In this document: positions 15,470 to 21,445 of the stretch, one piece after another
How the letters are laid out: each line of letters begins with the position of its first letter
How positions within the stretch are numbered: position 1 is the stretch's first letter
Assembly (NCBI GenBank): GCA_964612075.1
Contig: CAZTFC010000043.1
Location: 1 to 21,445 of the forward strand
Reading direction: 5' to 3'
Origin: UBA2219 sp964612075
GTDB lineage: Bacteria; Desulfobacterota; Deferrimicrobia; Deferrimicrobiales; Deferrimicrobiaceae
Length of the DNA stretch: 21,445 bases
Notes under the pieces: generated by a model
Databases searched by the model: none
Told to the model about the DNA's origin: nothing
The model's input: the letters and a program-made list of their open reading frames with translations, nothing else
Translations under genes and position numbers: made by a program

Positions 15470-17226
15470 CCCGTTCGATGGAACATGGCGTCGAGCCGGG
15501 CGCGTTCGATGCGGACCCACACGGGCCGGCCGTGGGGGCAGCTATGGGCGGCCACCGCTTCGTCGAGCTCCGAGAGGAGCCGCCGCGCCCTCTCGGGGCC
15601 GACCGGGTCGCCGCCGCGTATGGACGAGTGGCACGCCATCCGCCAGAGCTCCCGGTCCGCGTCGAAGATGTCCTTGGGGCCGGTTTCCTGCGCGCGGAGC
15701 GACTCGCACAGCCCCTCCCACCACCCCCTCGCGTCGAACCGGGACAGCACGGCGGGCCCGCCGGTGATCCGGATCCTCCCCTCCTCCGGCGTATCGAAAA
15801 CGAACCCCGCCCGCTCCAGGAACGACGCCACGACTTCCCGCTCGCCTTCGAGAACGCCGGGAAGCGCGACCTCCACCGGCTGGAGCCACCCCTGCACGGG
15901 GGCGCTCCGTCCCAGGTACCGGTCCTTCAGCCGGGAAAAGACGATCCGCTCGTCCGCCGCATGCTGGTCCACCAGGATCATCGCGCCCTCCCCCTCGCAC
16001 ACGAGGAACGTCCCCAGCACCTGCCCGACCGGCCTCAAAGAGGAAAAGAACCGCTCGCCCGCGTCCTCCGCCCTCCCTTCGGCCGAAGGGAACGGCAGCG
16101 TCGGCGACGACGGCGGCGCCCAGCCCTCTCCGCGGAAAAGCGCTTCCGGCGTCCTCCCCCGCGGGCCGCCGGACGATCCGGGGACGTCGCCCCCCCTCCA
16201 GGCGGGCGGGTGCGGGAAACCGGGGGGCTCCGACCCCGCCGCGGGCTCGCCGAGCGCCAGCCCGATCGCGTGGCGGACCAATTCGTTCAGGTCCCTCGGA
16301 TACCGGAACCGGACCTCGGTCTTCGCCGGGTGCACGTTGACGTCCACCTCGCCGGGGGCGCAGGTGATGAAGAGGTAAACCGTGGGGAGGCGGTCCGCCG
16401 GCAGGATTCCGCGGTAGGCCTCCCGCACCGCCGCGTAGAGGCCCCGGTCGCGGAACCGCCGTCCGTTGACGAAAAACCAGAGGCCCGACGCGCCCGCGCG
16501 CGAGACCTGGGGAAGCCCCGCCCACCCGAAGACGCGGAAGAAGGCCGAGGACCGGTCGATGGGCACGAGGTATTGCGCGTCGTCCCCCGCGTGCCTGCGC
16601 GCCCGGTCGAGGGCGGACTCCCGGCTTTCGTAGAAGACGGTCACGCCGGGGTCGGTGTACCGGAAAGCGATCCCCTCCCCGGGGATCGCCACGCCGTGGA
16701 AAACGTCGCGGAGGTGGGCCGTCTCGGTCCGCTCGCTCTTCAGGAACTTCCGGCGGGCGGGGACGTTTTCGAACAGGCCGGAAACGGTGACGGTCGTCCC
16801 CTTGGGGGCCCCCGCCTCGCGGATCGAACGCAGCTCGCCGTTCTCCGACGACAGCTCCGCGGCCGCATCCCTATCCGGCGGCCTGGTGACCAGGGAAACG
16901 CGCGATACCGAGGCGATCGACGGCAGCGCCTCGCCCCGGAAACCGAAGCTGCCGATTCGCTCGAGGTCGTCGGCCGACGCGATCTTGCTCGTGGTGTGCC
17001 GACGCAGGGCGAGCCCGGCCTCCTCCGGCGTCATGCCGCAGCCGTCGTCGGTCACCCTCAAGGTGAACGGGAACGGCCCGGTCACCTCCGCCTCGACGCT
17101 CGTCGCCCCGGAGTCGACCGCGTTCTCCAGGAGTTCCTTGAGGACCGAGGCGGGGCGCTCGACCACTTCCCCCGCGGCGATCCGGTTGACCACCTCATCC
17201 GGCAGGGACCGGATCCGACCGGGCAA
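15466..17226 (-). CDS. mutL: DNA mismatch repair protein MutL
   Basis: This 586-residue ATPase couples MutS to strand incision. The GHKL ATPase motifs are ELLENAVDSGA (31-41), DDGCGM (60-65), GSFGFRGEAL and KGTTVTVSGLF, with NVHPAKTEVRF ending the N-terminal half. A Pro/Gly-rich linker (about 325-395) leads to the C-terminal dimerisation/endonuclease domain. The metal-site motif reads DQHAADERIVFS (420-431): Asp420, His422 and Glu426 are present, but the final Glu is Ser431. The other endonuclease motifs are present: ACHSSIRGG (Cys532), CPHGRP (563-568) and the terminal FHR. The start is TTG at 17224-17226, directly after the pgi TAG, with GGGGAGGAGG upstream. No ATG or GTG gives a better N-terminus. 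Confidence 0.97.
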   Translation of the reverse strand: MPGRIRSLPDEVVNRIAAGEVVERPASVLKELLENAVDSGATSVEAEVTGPFPFTLRVTDDGCGMTPEEAGLALRRHTTSKIASADDLERIGSFGFRGEALPSIASVSRVSLVTRPPDRDAAAELSSENGELRSIREAGAPKGTTVTVSGLFENVPARRKFLKSERTETAHLRDVFHGVAIPGEGIAFRYTDPGVTVFYESRESALDRARRHAGDDAQYLVPIDRSSAFFRVFGWAGLPQVSRAGASGLWFFVNGRRFRDRGLYAAVREAYRGILPADRLPTVYLFITCAPGEVDVNVHPAKTEVRFRYPRDLNELVRHAIGLALGEPAAGSEPPGFPHPPAWRGGDVPGSSGGPRGRTPEALFRGEGWAPPSSPTLPFPSAEGRAEDAGERFFSSLRPVGQVLGTFLVCEGEGAMILVDQHAADERIVFSRLKDRYLGRSAPVQGWLQPVEVALPGVLEGEREVVASFLERAGFVFDTPEEGRIRITGGPAVLSRFDARGWWEGLCESLRAQETGPKDIFDADRELWRMACHSSIRGGDPVGPERARRLLSELDEAVAAHSCPHGRPVWVRIERARLDAMFHRTG

Positions 17227-18642
17227 CTACCTCCTCCCCTTGCGCGCCGGGAGGTCCTCCCCGATCCGGATCTCCGCCCTCCGGATGCCGGCGATCCGGC
17301 GTTCGAACTCCGCGCGGCGCTCCTCGGACCCGCGTTCCCCCATCAACGCCCTGGCGATCCTCTTCCCTTCCTCGACCCCGGGCTGGTCGAACGGATCGAT
17401 GCCCGCGCACTCCCCCACGATGGCCGTCACCCATTCCCAGAAATGGAGGAAGGCGCCGACGTGCTCCTCGTCCCTCGCGCCGATCTCCATCCGCACGATG
17501 GGGCGGCCGGCGGCCCACAGGGCGCCGATCGTCCCCTCGAACTCCGCGTCGAAGAGATCGCGCAGGGGGCGCCCGCCGAGCATCGCCATGTCGGGGGCGA
17601 ACCCCGCCCTGGGAACGATCCCCTTATCCCGTCCCGCCGTCCAGCGGACGAAGGTGAACACCTTGTCCGCCGGGCCGTCCTGGTACAGCTGCACCTGGGA
17701 ATGCTGGTCGGTGACGCCCAGCGCGCGGGCGGGCGTCTGCCCGACCGGGCTGCCGCAGGCGCGCTTCTTTCCCAGGCTCTCTCCCCACAGCTGCTGCCAC
17801 CACTCCGCGACCCGGTCCAGCCCGGCGCCGTAGGTGAACCATACCTGCACCGGCTTCGGGACCTGGTAGAGGTAGTGCGCGTAGACGGCGGCGGCGAACC
17901 GCACGGGGTTGTCGGTCCCCTTCGTGTGGCGGAAGACGGACTCCATCTGCGCGGCGCCGTCGAGGAGGGCCCCGATGCGCACCCCGGCGGCGGAAAGGGG
18001 AAGGAGCCCCACCGGGGTCAGGACGGAGAAGCGCCCCCCGACGTTCGGCGGAACGGCGTAGCTGCGCAACCCCTCCGCCTCCGCCATCCGGCGGAAGACG
18101 CCTTTCTCCGGGTCGGTGACGAGGATCAGCTGCTCCTTCCAGCGCTTCCCGACGGCTTTTTTGAGGGCGGCGATCGCGATGGAGAGCTGGGCGTTGGTCT
18201 CGGCGGTACCGCCCGACTTGCTGATCGCGACGACGAGCGTCTTCTTCATCGGGTGCGCCTCGATCAGCGGGAAGAAGGCGTCGGGGTCCACGTTGTCGGC
18301 CACGGAGAGCGCGAGGCCCCGTCTCGCCGCCGCCCCCCCGACGGCCTCGTGCACCGCCCGGGTCCCAAGCGCCGAGCCGCCGATCCCGAGCACCAGGAGA
18401 TGGGTGTACTTCTTCATGAGCGCCTTCGCGTCCCGCGCGATCGCCCGCGCCTCGGGCGCGAGGAACGGCAGGTCGGGGAATCCGATCTCCCCCCGCAGGC
18501 GCTTCGCCTCGAGGGCCTCCACCGCCCGGTCGACCTGCTCCATCGCGCAACGGAAGTCGGCCGCGGAGATCCCTTCCCCCCCGGACAGGTTGCTCTCCCC
18601 CACCAGCGAAAAATCGAACCGGAAACGGATCCCGCCTCGCAT
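17227..18642 (-). CDS. pgi: Glucose-6-phosphate isomerase
   Basis: This 471-residue enzyme interconverts fructose-6-phosphate and glucose-6-phosphate. The sugar-phosphate binding motifs GIGGSALGTRAV (86-97) and SKSGGTAETN (141-150) are present. So are the two family signatures: NVGGRFSVLTPVG (200-212) and FDQPGVEEGK (418-427) with catalytic Lys427. Active-site Glu288 (GESLGKK) and His314 (DQHSQVQ) are also seen. It is shorter than the E. coli enzyme (549), like the forms of about 450 residues in Bacillus and Thermus. The ATG start has GGAGG five bases upstream and lies 12 bases after the aldolase/phosphatase gene. The TAG stop abuts the mutL TTG start. Context indicates a gluconeogenic role with its upstream neighbour. 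Confidence 0.97.
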   Translation of the reverse strand: MRGGIRFRFDFSLVGESNLSGGEGISAADFRCAMEQVDRAVEALEAKRLRGEIGFPDLPFLAPEARAIARDAKALMKKYTHLLVLGIGGSALGTRAVHEAVGGAAARRGLALSVADNVDPDAFFPLIEAHPMKKTLVVAISKSGGTAETNAQLSIAIAALKKAVGKRWKEQLILVTDPEKGVFRRMAEAEGLRSYAVPPNVGGRFSVLTPVGLLPLSAAGVRIGALLDGAAQMESVFRHTKGTDNPVRFAAAVYAHYLYQVPKPVQVWFTYGAGLDRVAEWWQQLWGESLGKKRACGSPVGQTPARALGVTDQHSQVQLYQDGPADKVFTFVRWTAGRDKGIVPRAGFAPDMAMLGGRPLRDLFDAEFEGTIGALWAAGRPIVRMEIGARDEEHVGAFLHFWEWVTAIVGECAGIDPFDQPGVEEGKRIARALMGERGSEERRAEFERRIAGIRRAEIRIGEDLPARKGRR

Positions 18643-18654
18643 GTCGCCTCCTGT

Positions 18655-19761
18655 CTACTTTCCCCCCAGAATGCGGAACCTGCGGTCCATGTCCTTCAAC
18701 CGCTCCACGATCCCGCCGTATTCCAGCTCGCTGTACGGCAGCATCGCCGGGCCGAAGAACCCCTGCCTGCGCAGCTCCTCGGACTTGGCGGAAGTTTTCG
18801 CGCGGACGTAGTCCCAGTACGGGTGGGCGAAGGTGTCGGCCGGCTCCGTGAACCACCCCTCCTTCATGGAAAACGCGAGGCAGGACACGATCGGCGGGCC
18901 GTCGAAGAAGGACGTGCCCGTGTTCTTCGGGACGGGCATCAGCGACCCGTTGTGGCTGCCGCGCATGAACCCCGCGACGAAGTGGCCGATGCTGTATGGC
19001 GCGAGCACCTCCCCCGTCGCCGGGAAGTTCCCCTGGGTCCGCGCGAGCATCACCGGGTCGTCCTTCCCGGTGTATTTTCCCGCGATGTTGTGCAGCCGCG
19101 TGGTGCTCACCGCCGCGGCGATCTCGCCCGTGGCGCGCGACCGGATGGACTCGACGACGAACCGTTCCTGGTCGCGCAGGAGCGCCGCGATGTCGTAGAG
19201 GTCCTCCGGGGCGTTCAGGTCGATCACCCGGTCCCCTTCCGTGTTCATTACGTCCATGATCCGGAAAGTGAACCCTTTCCCGACCTTCGGCGAGAGGATC
19301 AGCCCGGAGGAGACCATGGGATCGGCGAACGCCAGGTAGCAGGGAAGGTTGTACGCCCCCGGGTCGGTCTTGTCCGCCGCGAAGAGAAGGAACGGCTCGC
19401 TGGGGCGCTCGTCGAACTCCATCTCCGCCACCGCGGGCCCCATGCCCTTCACGTTTCCGGAGAAGGCGTCCTTCAGCAGGTCCTGCCCGGCGCCGTATAG
19501 CCCCTGCGCCTTCGCCGTCGCGGTGCCCCCGAGGAAAGCGTCCCAGGCGAGCTTGTGGACCTTGTCGTTCCCCGTTCCGCCCGTGTGGGACATCAGTATG
19601 GCGATGTCGTCGCCGGTGAACCCGATGTAGGAATCGATGAGGAGGCCTTTCCCCTCCTCCGCGACGATCTTCCCGACCGTCTCGACCAGCTTCGCGCTCG
19701 GCCGGATGTGGCCGCCGATGGAACCGATGTCCGCCTTGATAACCGACAGCGTCACCTTCAT
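18655..19761 (-). CDS. fbp: Fructose-1,6-bisphosphate aldolase/phosphatase, archaeal type (class V FBPase)
   Basis: This 368-residue bifunctional enzyme is predicted to condense DHAP and glyceraldehyde-3-phosphate and then dephosphorylate the product, giving fructose-6-phosphate. The N-terminus MKVTLSVIKADIGSIGGH is diagnostic. By comparison with the studied archaeal enzymes, metal ligands are Asp11, His18, Asp51, Asp52, Gln93, Asp130 and the Asp pair 234-235. The aldolase Schiff-base Lys is Lys233 in KYTGKDDPV, with Tyr230 nearby. Tyr348 lies in the C-terminal LEYGG. All needed residues appear present, so both activities are expected. The ATG at 19759-19761 is chosen because it gives the family N-terminus; the open frame continues far upstream through out-of-frame sequence. 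pgi follows after 12 bases. Confidence 0.95.
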   Translation of the reverse strand: MKVTLSVIKADIGSIGGHIRPSAKLVETVGKIVAEEGKGLLIDSYIGFTGDDIAILMSHTGGTGNDKVHKLAWDAFLGGTATAKAQGLYGAGQDLLKDAFSGNVKGMGPAVAEMEFDERPSEPFLLFAADKTDPGAYNLPCYLAFADPMVSSGLILSPKVGKGFTFRIMDVMNTEGDRVIDLNAPEDLYDIAALLRDQERFVVESIRSRATGEIAAAVSTTRLHNIAGKYTGKDDPVMLARTQGNFPATGEVLAPYSIGHFVAGFMRGSHNGSLMPVPKNTGTSFFDGPPIVSCLAFSMKEGWFTEPADTFAHPYWDYVRAKTSAKSEELRRQGFFGPAMLPYSELEYGGIVERLKDMDRRFRILGGK

Positions 19762-19796
19762 TGGGTCCCCCCTTCTCCCGGGTTGCCTTAAAGGGT

Positions 19797-20747
19797 TTAC
19801 CGACGCCGATACCATTCGACGAAACGCACGATGCCTTTCTCGATCGGGGTGCGCGGATCGTACCCGATCTCGGCCCTCGCGCGCGAGATGTCCGCGTAGG
19901 TCACCGGGACGTCCCCCGGCTGGAACGGGACGGAACGGCGCAGCGCGGGGCGGCCGCACGCCTTCTCCAGCAGGGAGACAAGGTCGGAAAGGGAGATGGT
20001 CGCGGATTCCCCCAGGTTGTACACGCGATACCCCGGCGGGGAGTTCAGGGCGCCGAGCACCCCGGAGACGATGTCGTCGATGAAGGTATAGTCGCGGCGG
20101 GACGACCCGTCCCCGTAGATCTCGATCTCCTTCCCCTCGAGGATCCGGCGCGTGAACTTGTGGATCGCCATCTCCGGGCGCTGGCGCGGCCCGTAGACCG
20201 TGAAGAACCGCAGGGCGGCCACGTTCATGCCGTACAGGTGGCACCATGTGTGGCAAAGGAGCTCCCCCGCCTTCTTCGTCGCCGCGTAAGGGCTCACGGG
20301 GTGGTCCACGAAGTCTTCCTCGGAAAAGGGAACCTTGGTGTTGCCGCCGTAGACCGACGAGGAGGAGGCGAACAGCACCTTCGGCGCCCCGCGCCCGCGC
20401 GCCCATTCGAGGACCCGGATCGTCCCGTTGACGTTGACGTCCGCATACCCCGCGGGGTCCGCCACCGAGGGGCGGACGCCCGCCTTCGCCGCCAGGTGGA
20501 CAACGGCGTCGGGGCGTATCCCGGGCCCCCAGCGGGCGAGCGCTTCCGCGTCCCGGATGTCCCCCTCCACGAAGGAGAAACCCGGCCGTTCCCGCAGGAG
20601 GGAAAGGTTCTCTTCCTTGATCGCGCGGTCGTAGAACGGGTCGAAGTTGTCGAGGCCGAAGACCCGATCGCCCCGGGAAAGCAGGGCTTCCGCGACATGG
20701 GACCCGATGAAGCCGGCGGTCCCGGTGATGAAGACGTTGAAGGGCAT
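19797..20747 (-). CDS. NAD-dependent sugar-nucleotide epimerase/dehydratase (UDP-glucuronate/UDP-glucose 4-epimerase-like)
   Basis: This 316-residue extended short-chain dehydrogenase probably acts on a nucleotide sugar for surface polysaccharide. The Rossmann motif GTAGFIG is at 9-15, with GLDNFDPFYD binding the cofactor. HLAAKAGVRPS and FASSSSVYG provide the catalytic Ser/Thr. The YAATK motif has Tyr154 and Lys158. RFFTVYGPRQRPEMAI, RRDYTFIDDIV and VYNLGES are typical of the UDP-glucuronate 4-epimerase branch, though exact substrate assignment is not safe. The ATG at 20745-20747 has GGGGAGG about seven bases upstream and gives the expected N-terminus. An ATG further up, at 20876, would run through the divergent promoter and is rejected. 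It is the first minus-strand gene and precedes the gluconeogenic pair that supplies hexose phosphate. Confidence 0.93.
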   Translation of the reverse strand: MPFNVFITGTAGFIGSHVAEALLSRGDRVFGLDNFDPFYDRAIKEENLSLLRERPGFSFVEGDIRDAEALARWGPGIRPDAVVHLAAKAGVRPSVADPAGYADVNVNGTIRVLEWARGRGAPKVLFASSSSVYGGNTKVPFSEEDFVDHPVSPYAATKKAGELLCHTWCHLYGMNVAALRFFTVYGPRQRPEMAIHKFTRRILEGKEIEIYGDGSSRRDYTFIDDIVSGVLGALNSPPGYRVYNLGESATISLSDLVSLLEKACGRPALRRSVPFQPGDVPVTYADISRARAEIGYDPRTPIEKGIVRFVEWYRRR

Positions 20748-20812
20748 GAAGGACCTCCCCGGACGCGCTGCCCGTAGCGCTTGTTTCAATACTACCAAAG
20801 AACCGGAACCGC

Positions 20813-20842
20813 TTGACAGGATTGACATCCAGGTAAGAGAAT
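20813..20842 (+). promoter_or_regulatory. Probable promoter with tandem TTGACA boxes for the divergent gene
   Basis: Two perfect TTGACA hexamers lie at 20813-20818 and 20822-20827, nine bases apart. The first is followed after 18 bases by GAGAAT (20837-20842, four of six matches to TATAAT). An AATAAT at 20840-20845 matches better but is badly spaced from either box (21 or 12 bases). The start codon is 33 bases downstream of the -10 box. The 127-base gap between the divergent starts (20748-20874) must also hold the minus-strand promoter of the epimerase operon, for which I see no convincing boxes. Confidence 0.5.
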
Positions 20843-20874
20843 AATCCCCCCGAATCACTCCGGAAGGAGTCCAC

Positions 20875-21445
20875 ATGTTCGAGAAAGCGCTGGCGGAGAA
20901 CCGGGAGGCGATCTACGCGGTCCTGTCCTCGTCCCCCCTTGAGGCGAACGCCATCACCCCGTCGATCGGCACGGCATTCATGGTGGCGCCGGGTCTGCTC
21001 GTGACCGCCGCCCGCTGCCTGCGCGACGATTCGAAACCCGGAGCTCCTCCTTACGAGGGATTGCGGGTGATCCGGGCCCCCGATATCGGGAAGAAGCCGG
21101 AGCCGGTATCCGTCCTGGCCGCGAACGCCCGGAAGGACCTGGCGCTGCTCCGCATCGCAGCCCCCCGCTCCACCGCCTGTCTCCGGCTGCTCGATGCCCC
21201 CGTCCCGGTCGGGACGCATTGCGGGACCGCGGGATTCCCGAGAGTGTCGGTCGATCGGCCGCCCTCTTCCGCCGTGTCGCTCATCGAGCTGTTCCAGGGG
21301 GCGGACATCTCCTCCTTCGTGAGCGCGACCGGCACGGACGGCCATGCCGAAATCCGGTACGAGACGGATTCCTCCCTTTACGGGGACCCTTCCGGCAGCC
21401 CGGGGTTCCTCCCGTCCGGCGAGGTGTTCGGCATGTTCCACATCC
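20875..21445 (+). CDS. Trypsin-like serine protease-fold protein with substituted catalytic His, 3' truncated
   Basis: The gene runs off the right edge; 190 codons are visible. The ATG has AAGGAGT a few bases upstream. The residue order matches the trypsin-like (S1/HtrA-like) fold: GTAFMVAPGLLVTAARCL (32-49), then KDLALLRI with Asp88, then a GTAGFP turn, then GDPSGSPGF with Ser173. In active members the first motif reads TAAHC. Here the His position is Arg47 (codon CGC, one base from CAC), so the triad would be Arg/Asp/Ser. The oxyanion region has an extra Pro (GDPSGSP). No signal peptide or transmembrane segment is seen at the N-terminus, suggesting a cytosolic protein. It is the only plus-strand gene, and its partners would lie beyond the window. 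It could be a catalytically dead binding module; function is unknown. Confidence 0.8.
   Translation, partial: MFEKALAENREAIYAVLSSSPLEANAITPSIGTAFMVAPGLLVTAARCLRDDSKPGAPPYEGLRVIRAPDIGKKPEPVSVLAANARKDLALLRIAAPRSTACLRLLDAPVPVGTHCGTAGFPRVSVDRPPSSAVSLIELFQGADISSFVSATGTDGHAEIRYETDSSLYGDPSGSPGFLPSGEVFGMFHI

Noticed and set aside
15460..19500. A 1346-codon open frame on the plus strand opposite miaA, mutL, pgi and fbp
   Set aside because: It is the mirror of strongly GC-biased third codon positions in real minus-strand genes. The translation is Arg/Pro/Gly-rich with no domain, and it crosses several gene boundaries.
19762..19796. A short CCTTTAAGG palindrome between the epimerase and fbp genes, considered as a terminator
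   Set aside because: The stem is too short and no T-run follows, so termination is not supported.
20748..20876. A 43-codon N-terminal extension of the epimerase starting at 20876
   Set aside because: It would begin inside the divergent start codon and translate the promoter region. The start at 20747 has a good ribosome site and places the Rossmann motif at the normal distance.
18655..21441. A 928-codon minus-strand frame that extends fbp upstream through the epimerase and the divergent gene
   Set aside because: The real fbp starts at 19761 with the family N-terminus. The rest is out-of-frame sequence of the epimerase and antisense to the protease-like gene.
1..21445. Search for mobile elements, CRISPR arrays, tRNAs, riboswitches and defence cassettes
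   Set aside because: No repeats with spacers, inverted terminal repeats, transposase or integrase motifs, tRNA-like folds or long leaders were seen. Intergenic gaps are mostly under 50 bases.

Overview
This is a GC-rich bacterial chromosome segment made almost entirely of densely packed housekeeping genes. Nineteen genes lie on the minus strand, read from position 20747 down to 1, and one divergent gene lies on the plus strand at the right edge. From memory, the order pheA-aroF-tyrA-aroA-cmk-ispH-rpsA-sppA-ihfB, and mutS-amidase-glnD, resembles Geobacter and other former Deltaproteobacteria (Desulfuromonadota/Desulfobacterota-like lineages). The exact taxon cannot be fixed from the sequence alone.

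Layout from right to left. A divergent, right-truncated trypsin-like protein starts at 20875 behind a promoter with tandem TTGACA boxes. The minus-strand run begins with a sugar-nucleotide epimerase/dehydratase. An archaeal-type fructose-bisphosphate aldolase/phosphatase and phosphoglucose isomerase follow, together covering the gluconeogenic trunk from triose phosphates to glucose-6-phosphate. Next come mutL and miaA, overlapping by four bases, and then accA behind a possible promoter of its own. The aromatic block is pheA, aroF, tyrA and aroA: DAHP synthesis, EPSP synthesis and both branches from chorismate to Phe and Tyr. It runs by stop/start overlaps into cmk and ispH. A probable promoter at the end of ispH serves rpsA (ribosomal protein S1), followed by sppA, an IHF-beta-like gene, an Ap4A-phosphorylase-like HIT gene, mutS, a cell-wall amidase and the first 108 codons of glnD, which is cut by the left window edge.

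Many neighbours overlap as ATGA, GTGA or TTGA, or are separated by a few bases, so translational coupling is likely along much of the region. Three genes (aroA, mutL and the amidase) appear to start with TTG, and five (pheA, tyrA, ispH, glnD and, within overlaps, their partners) use or adjoin GTG starts; specifically pheA, tyrA, ispH and glnD start with GTG.

I see no insertion sequence, CRISPR array, tRNA, rRNA or prophage, and no gene-free stretch over 300 bases. I found no clearly new multi-gene system. The items most worth a second look are the trypsin-like protein with Arg where the catalytic His should be, the aldolase/phosphatase-pgi pair, an altered metal-binding motif in MutL, and two nine-G tracts inside genes.
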